Under the pieces are notes generated by a model. The model worked only from the letters and a program-made list of their open reading frames with translations, did not search any database and was not told where the DNA came from. Position numbers and translations under genes: made by a program. From positions 1 to 16,208 of the forward strand of contig CAAGMP010000223.1 of the NCBI GenBank assembly GCA_900771065.1: a DNA stretch of 16,208 nucleotides, read 5' to 3'. Of this stretch, positions 15,614 to 16,208 are shown one piece after another (position 1 is the stretch's first letter; each line of letters opens with the position of its first letter). The stretch comes from an uncultured Acinetobacter sp. GTDB taxonomy: Bacteria > Pseudomonadota > Gammaproteobacteria > Pseudomonadales > Moraxellaceae.

Positions 15614-16208
15614 TTAACGATTATTATAAATTTGGTCAAATGTTCCACCATTGGCAAAATGGGTTTTTTGTGCTTTCTCCCAACCGCCAAAAACTTCATC
15701 GATAGTGAATGTTTTTAATGGTGGAAATTGTTTTTGATATTTTGCTAACACTTCAGGATTACGTGGACGATAGAAATGTCGTGCCGCCATATCTTGACCT
15801 AAAGGAGAATATAAATAGTTAATATAGCCTTTTGCTAACCATTTATTGCCATTTTTTTCTGCATTACGATTTACTACAGCAACAGACGGTTCAGTCAAAA
15901 TAGACATTGATGGATAAATAATTTCAAATTTATCTTTACCCAATGCTTTTTGGGTGACTAATGCTTCATTTTCCCATGTTAATAACACGTCGCCCATGCC
16001 ACGTTCTGCAAAAGTCGTCATTGAACCACGTGCCGCAGAATCCATAACGGTCACATTTTTATACATTTTAGTTACGAAGTCTTTTGCTTTCGCTTCATTG
16101 CCACCGGGTTGTTTTAATGCATTACCCCAAGCCGATAAATAAACCCAACGTGGTAAGCCGCCTGTTTTTGGGTTTGGTGTAATAATTTGCACACCCGGTT
16201 TAGTCAAA
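15614..16208 (-). CDS. sbp: Periplasmic sulfate/thiosulfate-binding protein, N-terminus missing
   Basis: Solute-binding protein of the CysTWA-type sulfate ABC importer, feeding cysteine synthesis. About 198 C-terminal residues are present; the frame runs off the right edge, and the first in-window TTG is an internal Leu codon. Recognisable family segments are LTKPGVQIITPNPKT (1-15 of the fragment), RWVYLSAWG (20-28), FAERGMGDVLLTWENEA (66-82), EIIYPSMSILTEPSVAVV (95-112), and the C-terminal IDEVFGGWEKAQKTHFANGG (169-188). The ligand loop reads PKTGGLPRW rather than the PKTSGGARW of enterobacterial Sbp, and the later GARG region reads SAARG. Those are the main-chain contact sites for sulfate, so ligand preference is less certain than family membership. 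The signal peptide is outside the window. A terminator follows at 15580-15606. Confidence 0.9.
   Translation of the reverse strand, partial: LTKPGVQIITPNPKTGGLPRWVYLSAWGNALKQPGGNEAKAKDFVTKMYKNVTVMDSAARGSMTTFAERGMGDVLLTWENEALVTQKALGKDKFEIIYPSMSILTEPSVAVVNRNAEKNGNKWLAKGYINYLYSPLGQDMAARHFYRPRNPEVLAKYQKQFPPLKTFTIDEVFGGWEKAQKTHFANGGTFDQIYNNR

Noticed and set aside
16199..16207. TTG near the right edge as start of the sulfate-binding protein
   Set aside because: The residues at this point match the middle of the family (KPGVQIITPNPKT), so the codon is an internal Leu and the gene is simply cut by the window edge.
34..16208. A novel defence, mobile or biosynthetic system
   Set aside because: Every frame of substance is a recognised housekeeping, pilus or transport gene in expected order. 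I see no composition shift, integrase, toxin-antitoxin pair, direct repeats or gap large enough to hold one.

Overview
This 16.2 kb stretch looks like ordinary core chromosome from an Acinetobacter-type gammaproteobacterium (Moraxellaceae). That call rests on the AT-rich codon use, the residue-level character of the proteins, and the gene order pilMNOPQ / ponA / rlmA / mraY-murF-murE-ftsI-ftsL-rsmH, which fits my knowledge of Acinetobacter. Genus is inferred; I cannot name a species. The window is almost fully coding, and no gene-free gap exceeds 300 bases. I see no tRNA, rRNA, insertion sequence, phage gene, CRISPR array or integron.

Left end (1-33): this is not genomic DNA. It is the Illumina TruSeq read-1 adapter joined to the pilQ coding sequence, so it marks an untrimmed contig end. 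The apparent pilQ stop codon lies in the adapter, and the true gene continues off the contig.

34-4861, minus strand: pilM-pilN-pilO-pilP-pilQ, the alignment subcomplex and outer-membrane secretin of the type IV pilus. In naturally competent Acinetobacter the same machine serves DNA uptake and twitching. The first four genes overlap by 1-4 bases, so they are probably translationally coupled. A 164-base divergent promoter region separates them from ponA.

5026-7449, plus strand: ponA (class A penicillin-binding protein 1a). It meets rlmA (23S rRNA methyltransferase, minus strand) tail to tail with a 4-base gap. A strong two-way hairpin terminator at about 8273-8300 separates rlmA from the division cluster.

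8313-15459, minus strand, transcription order rsmH-ftsL-ftsI-murE-murF-mraY: the first half of the classical division and cell wall (dcw) cluster. It lacks mraZ in front and murD/ftsW/murG/murC behind. MurE, MurF and MraY carry out successive steps from UDP-MurNAc-dipeptide to lipid I. FtsI and FtsL belong to the septal synthesis complex. With PonA, the window therefore spans both precursor synthesis and polymerisation of peptidoglycan.

15614-16208, minus strand: the C-terminal part of a periplasmic sulfate-binding protein, cut by the right edge and closed by its own terminator.

I found no previously undescribed system. The points most worth checking are the adapter chimera at pilQ, the rlmA leader squeezed against a terminator, the altered ligand-loop motif of the sulfate-binding protein, the lack of a Shine-Dalgarno sequence before ponA, and several start codons that should be moved.
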